A stretch of 64,000 nucleotides of DNA, taken from NCBI GenBank assembly GCA_022844105.1, contig JALHMJ010000012.1, forward strand, positions 1-64,000, read 5' to 3'. The stretch is from Hyphomicrobium sp. (GTDB taxonomy: Bacteria > Pseudomonadota > Alphaproteobacteria > Rhizobiales > Hyphomicrobiaceae). Numbering within the stretch: position 1 is the stretch's first letter; each line of letters opens with the position of its first letter. This document shows, piece after piece, positions 60,583 to 64,000 of this stretch. The position numbers and the translations under genes were made by a program. Under the pieces are notes generated by a model. It searched no databases, was not told where the DNA came from, and saw nothing but the letters and a program-made list of their open reading frames with translations.

Positions 60583-61998
60583 TCAGTCCTGTAAGATCCA
60601 GGTATCTTTCGTTCCACCGCCCTGGCTGGAGTTGACGACAAGTGAGCCGTCCCTGAGAGCCACGCGCGTCAAGCCGCCGGGCACGAGCCGCACCCTGTCG
60701 CCGACAAGAACGAACGGACGCAGATCGAGATGCCGTGGCGCCAAGCCACCGTCCACCAATGTCGGGCAGGTCGACAACGCAAGTGTCGGCTGCGCGATGT
60801 AGTTGTGCGGCCGGGCTTTCAACTTCTGGCGAAACTCCTCAATTTCCTTTTTCGACGCGGTTGGCCCGACGAGCATTCCGTAGCCGCCCGAGCCGTGCAC
60901 TTCCTTCACGACGAGCTCTTCCAGGTGCTCCAGCACATAAGCCAGATCGCCCGCGTTGCGGCAGTTGCGCGTCGGCACGTTGTTCAGGATCGGCGGCGAA
61001 CCGGTGTAGAATTTCACAATCTCTGGAATGTAGCTGTAGATCGCCTTGTCGTCCGCGATACCGGCACCCGGCGCGTTGACGATTGTGACCCGGCCAGAGC
61101 GGTAGACGTCAAAGAGCCCCGGCACGCCGAGCAGCGAGGTTGGATCGAACACCAGGGGATCGAGGAAATCGTCGTCGATGCGGCGGTACAGAACATCGAC
61201 CTGCTGCAACCCCTGCGTTGTTTTCATATACAGCGCGCCGTCGACGACGACGAGGTCTTGTCCCTCCACGAGCTCCACGCCCATCTGATCGGCGAGGAAC
61301 GAATGTTCATAATACGCGCTATTGTACAGACCGGGCGTCAACAGCGCGATATTCGGATCGCGGTCGAGATTTTTATCGGCGACGCTCTCCAGCGTTTTGA
61401 GGAGATTGTCGGGATAGGTCTCGATCGGCGCAACGCGGTTCTTTGCGAAAAGGTCGGGGAACATGTGCATCATCGTTTCCCGGTTCTCCAGCATGTAGGA
61501 GACGCCGGACGGCGTGCGCGTGTTGTCTTCCAGAACGTAGAAATCGTTCGGCCCCGTTCGGACGATGTCGATGCCCAGGATGTGCGAATAAATTCCCAGC
61601 GGTGGATCAACTCCGATCATTTCCGGCACAAAGGCGCTGTTCTGGACGACAAGCTCTTCCGGAAGCCGCCCGGCCCGCAGGATCTCTTGCCGGTGGTAGA
61701 TGTCGTACATGAACGCGTTCAGCGCCTTTACGCGCTGTTCGATCCCGGCCGCGAGCCGCCGCCATTCCGACGCGGATATGATGCGCGGGATGATGTCGAA
61801 CGGGATCAGCCGCTCGGCGGCCTCCCCGTCGCCGTAAACGGCAAACGTGATTCCGGTCCGGCGAAACAAGGCCTCGGCCTCACTTCGCTTCTTCTTCAGG
61901 TCGTCGATTTTCTGGGTTTCGAGCCACTCGGCCACGGCGCGGTAGGGCTCACGCACACCACCGCCAAAGCCATTCATCTCGTCGAAGGCTTTCGACAC
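60583..61998 (-). CDS. Circularly permuted type 2 ATP-grasp protein
   Basis: A 471-residue putative carboxylate-amine ligase. Family segments: IPFDIIPRIISASEWRRL, GIDPPLGIYS-like region GVDPPLGIYSHILGIDIVRT, LEDNTRTPSGVSYMLENRE, and KEVHGSGGYGMLVGPTASK. Together with alpha-E, the transglutaminase and Anbu it may make and trim a peptide-like product. The start is a GTG at 61998; an ATG at 61977 is an alternative. Confidence 0.9.
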   Translation of the reverse strand: MSKAFDEMNGFGGGVREPYRAVAEWLETQKIDDLKKKRSEAEALFRRTGITFAVYGDGEAAERLIPFDIIPRIISASEWRRLAAGIEQRVKALNAFMYDIYHRQEILRAGRLPEELVVQNSAFVPEMIGVDPPLGIYSHILGIDIVRTGPNDFYVLEDNTRTPSGVSYMLENRETMMHMFPDLFAKNRVAPIETYPDNLLKTLESVADKNLDRDPNIALLTPGLYNSAYYEHSFLADQMGVELVEGQDLVVVDGALYMKTTQGLQQVDVLYRRIDDDFLDPLVFDPTSLLGVPGLFDVYRSGRVTIVNAPGAGIADDKAIYSYIPEIVKFYTGSPPILNNVPTRNCRNAGDLAYVLEHLEELVVKEVHGSGGYGMLVGPTASKKEIEEFRQKLKARPHNYIAQPTLALSTCPTLVDGGLAPRHLDLRPFVLVGDRVRLVPGGLTRVALRDGSLVVNSSQGGGTKDTWILQD

Positions 61999-62300
61999 GT
62001 CAGACGTTCCCCCAGGTCATGCATTGTTGCCAACGGTAAGCGCAAAGAGCGGGCCAAATAAAAAACATCGAATTTTCAGTTGGTTGGCTGGAAGGATGAC
62101 ACTTTTTGGCCGCTGGACAGGCGGCCCTTGCCTGAATTTTAGTCATACGCGGGACAATCGACAGGGATAAGCGTTGAATGCCCAAACAATAGCCTCGGCG
62201 ACCGAGAGCGCTGTTCCCGACCCTGCCATCTTTGCCCGTGATACTAGTAAATACGGGCGGCGTCGCGTGCGATGCCTTGGGCGATGATGGATTGGGGAGC
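61999..62300. other. Intergenic region between the Anbu cassette and the membrane hydrolase gene
   Basis: 302 bases between divergent genes. It should contain both promoters. A minus-strand frame at 62000-62302 has no family features. No hairpin or repeat stands out. Confidence 0.45.
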
Positions 62301-64000
62301 ATGACGCGCCGCTTGGGGGACGTTAGTCAGGATGCGTCAGGGAGCCCCGCGGCGGCAGGGACCGAGCGTGTTGGCGTCATCGTCATTCACGGGGTGGGCG
62401 AAACCCAGGCCGGCTGGATCAACGACAGCCTGCTGCCCCGTCTGGCCCAACATGAGGGCCATCCGGAATTCGAAGCCCACAGCGAGGTTTATGATCTTCC
62501 TGACCGCGGACGCAATCGCCCGGGACTTCGCTTCAAAGCCTATGTCCGCCGGGGTCGCACCTTAGCGGGCGACCATCTCGCCCTGATGGAGATGACGTGG
62601 GCCGATCTCTCGCGCATCGGGACCGGTTCGCTTGCGAATTGGCTGGTGATGCTGAAGTTGTTTTACGAGGCCCCTCAAGTTCTCGGGGAATGTTTCTTTG
62701 ACAAGACCCGCAATGGTTTCGCGACAGTCATCGAAAATCTGGTCCGTGGCGCAAATTGGATCCTGCGCTGGCCGATAACGGGCTTGAATATTGTCGCCTT
62801 GGTTTGCGCTGTCGTTCTGCTGTTGCGCCAAAAGCTGCTTGAAATGCCCGACCTGCAATTGGTCATGCCGGTTGCGCTGCCTACGGTCATGATCGCGTTG
62901 CTGCTGCTCCTCGCCGCCGTATCGCTATGGTTCGCCCGATGGCGCGTCTATCGCGACATCGCGCTGACCGATATCGGCATGTCGACGATGATGTTTTCGC
63001 TATTGTCGGCCGCAGCGATTTTCGCCACGCAAAATTTGATCTCCGCCGATGTTTTGGCAAACCCGGCCGTTTACCTCATGGCCGCGGGCGTGACGATCTT
63101 CGGCTTCTGGCTCATTTGGAATTATGCGATTTTTCTCGCCATTCTTGTTCTGATAGCTCTTGCCATTCAGCAGTGGATCGGCGGACGCAGCGTGACGCGC
63201 ATTCCCGTCATCCGGCCAGCTGCCGCAGTCAGTCTGAGCATCGCCCAGGGCGTCATCTATAAAATCGCCATTGCCCTGTTGTGGATTTTCATTTTCGTCA
63301 CGCTGGATTTCAACGAGCGAACCCAAACGGCCTGCCAGCACGACCCTATGCAAGCCTGTAGCTACTTGGCCGAAGTCCAAAAGAACCTCGTCGGCATCGT
63401 CGTCTTTAACCTGATCATGGTGTCGATCCTCGCCGTGACCTTCTTCACAATTGCCATGACGAGATCGTTCCTGCGTGTTCCTGCCCGCCGCACGAGGTCG
63501 CTTGCATCCTTCTGGATGCCGCGCATGATCGTGAATCCGATTGCGATCCTCGTCCTGCTGGGCGGCACGCTGTTTAATTTGATCATCTTTTACTGGCGTG
63601 ACGTCATCCCGGTCGATTTTTATCGCCAGATCGACGTGCGCCTTTTGCCCTGGCAGGAGGTCGTCAAGGTGATGGTCGGCGGCGGAACGGCGCTGTCTGT
63701 CGTCTTCTATGCGTTTCGTGCGTTGCAGCACGCATCCAGAGGCATCCTCCACATTGGCCGTGACATCGTGGATCACCAGTTCACGCCGCGGTTCTCGGTG
63801 TCGCGTTATCTACTGCCGCGGCCGACTCATATGGGGCTGGCACACCCGCGCCGGGCCCGTATCGAAGCCCGCCTCGACGTGTTGCTGAAGGAGATTGTCG
63901 AGCGAGAGGAATTCGACCGACTGGTATTCATCGCGCACTCTCAAGGCAGCGTGATCTTGCATGACTATCTGTCTGGCAACCAAGACGAACAAATTCTTTC
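62301..64000 (+). CDS. Membrane-embedded alpha/beta-hydrolase-like protein (3' end outside window)
   Basis: An open frame of at least 566 codons with no stop to the window end. The N terminus has IHGVGETQ (residues 29-36), resembling an oxyanion-hole strand of alpha/beta hydrolases. About eight hydrophobic helices follow between residues 150 and 460. Beyond residue 500 a soluble part ends with FIAHSQGSVI, a GxSxG-like nucleophile elbow (His-Ser-Gln-Gly; Ser about residue 548). The two hydrolase pieces are thus split by a large membrane insert. Start ATG at 62301 follows GGGGAG closely. Catalytic acid and His lie beyond the window. Substrate unknown. Confidence 0.7.
   Translation, partial: MTRRLGDVSQDASGSPAAAGTERVGVIVIHGVGETQAGWINDSLLPRLAQHEGHPEFEAHSEVYDLPDRGRNRPGLRFKAYVRRGRTLAGDHLALMEMTWADLSRIGTGSLANWLVMLKLFYEAPQVLGECFFDKTRNGFATVIENLVRGANWILRWPITGLNIVALVCAVVLLLRQKLLEMPDLQLVMPVALPTVMIALLLLLAAVSLWFARWRVYRDIALTDIGMSTMMFSLLSAAAIFATQNLISADVLANPAVYLMAAGVTIFGFWLIWNYAIFLAILVLIALAIQQWIGGRSVTRIPVIRPAAAVSLSIAQGVIYKIAIALLWIFIFVTLDFNERTQTACQHDPMQACSYLAEVQKNLVGIVVFNLIMVSILAVTFFTIAMTRSFLRVPARRTRSLASFWMPRMIVNPIAILVLLGGTLFNLIIFYWRDVIPVDFYRQIDVRLLPWQEVVKVMVGGGTALSVVFYAFRALQHASRGILHIGRDIVDHQFTPRFSVSRYLLPRPTHMGLAHPRRARIEARLDVLLKEIVEREEFDRLVFIAHSQGSVILHDYLSGNQDEQIL

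Overview
The window looks like chromosomal DNA of a facultatively methylotrophic alphaproteobacterium of the Hyphomicrobiales, probably Hyphomicrobium-like. The evidence is a high-GC sequence, a GlnK-Amt pair, an alphaproteobacterial FtsY/YciB/DapF neighbourhood, a phasin gene (polyhydroxyalkanoate granules) and above all a serine-cycle cluster at 46.2-53.7 kb. No rRNA, CRISPR array, prophage, integrase or insertion sequence was seen; one tRNA is present. The genus is an inference.

0-10 kb: the end of an L,D-transpeptidase gene, an amt/glnK ammonium operon behind a possible sigma-54 promoter, tesB, a UbiH-like hydroxylase, then a minus-strand run ffh - membrane protein - rpsP - (strong terminator) - small membrane protein - HTH/GrlR-like protein - rimM - rhodanese. 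The usual rpsP-rimM-trmD-rplS block is broken here. 10-24 kb: housekeeping and small envelope genes: EF-hand lipoprotein, sugar dehydrogenase, dapF, ftsY, two tandem yciB paralogues, a MarR regulator, asd, leuB, gpmA, dapB, ppa.

24-37 kb: phasin, a Pif1/RecD-like helicase, typA, type II NADH dehydrogenase, the rpmI-rplT-pheS-(membrane protein)-pheT translation block, and divergently a cold-shock protein followed by a C-terminally extended IF-1. 36-45 kb: envelope and transport genes: periplasmic binding protein, membrane glycosyltransferase, membrane metallophosphoesterase, tRNA-Gly(CCC), a radical SAM protein, MscL, and a DUF4212 plus sodium:solute symporter pair.

45-54 kb is the metabolic core: a LuxR-type regulator whose receiver domain has lost its phosphoacceptor aspartate, then serine-glyoxylate aminotransferase, malyl-CoA lyase, both malate-CoA ligase subunits and a divergent PEP carboxylase. 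Together they turn glyoxylate, serine and PEP into C4 acids and regenerate acetyl-CoA plus glyoxylate. The remaining serine-cycle genes (hpr, glyA, gck, mtdA, fch) are not in the window. A TRAP transporter operon follows convergently. 57-62 kb carries prmB and an Anbu-protease cassette (Anbu, transglutaminase-like protein, alpha-E protein, type 2 ATP-grasp). The window ends inside a large membrane-embedded alpha/beta-hydrolase-like gene that is open to the last base.
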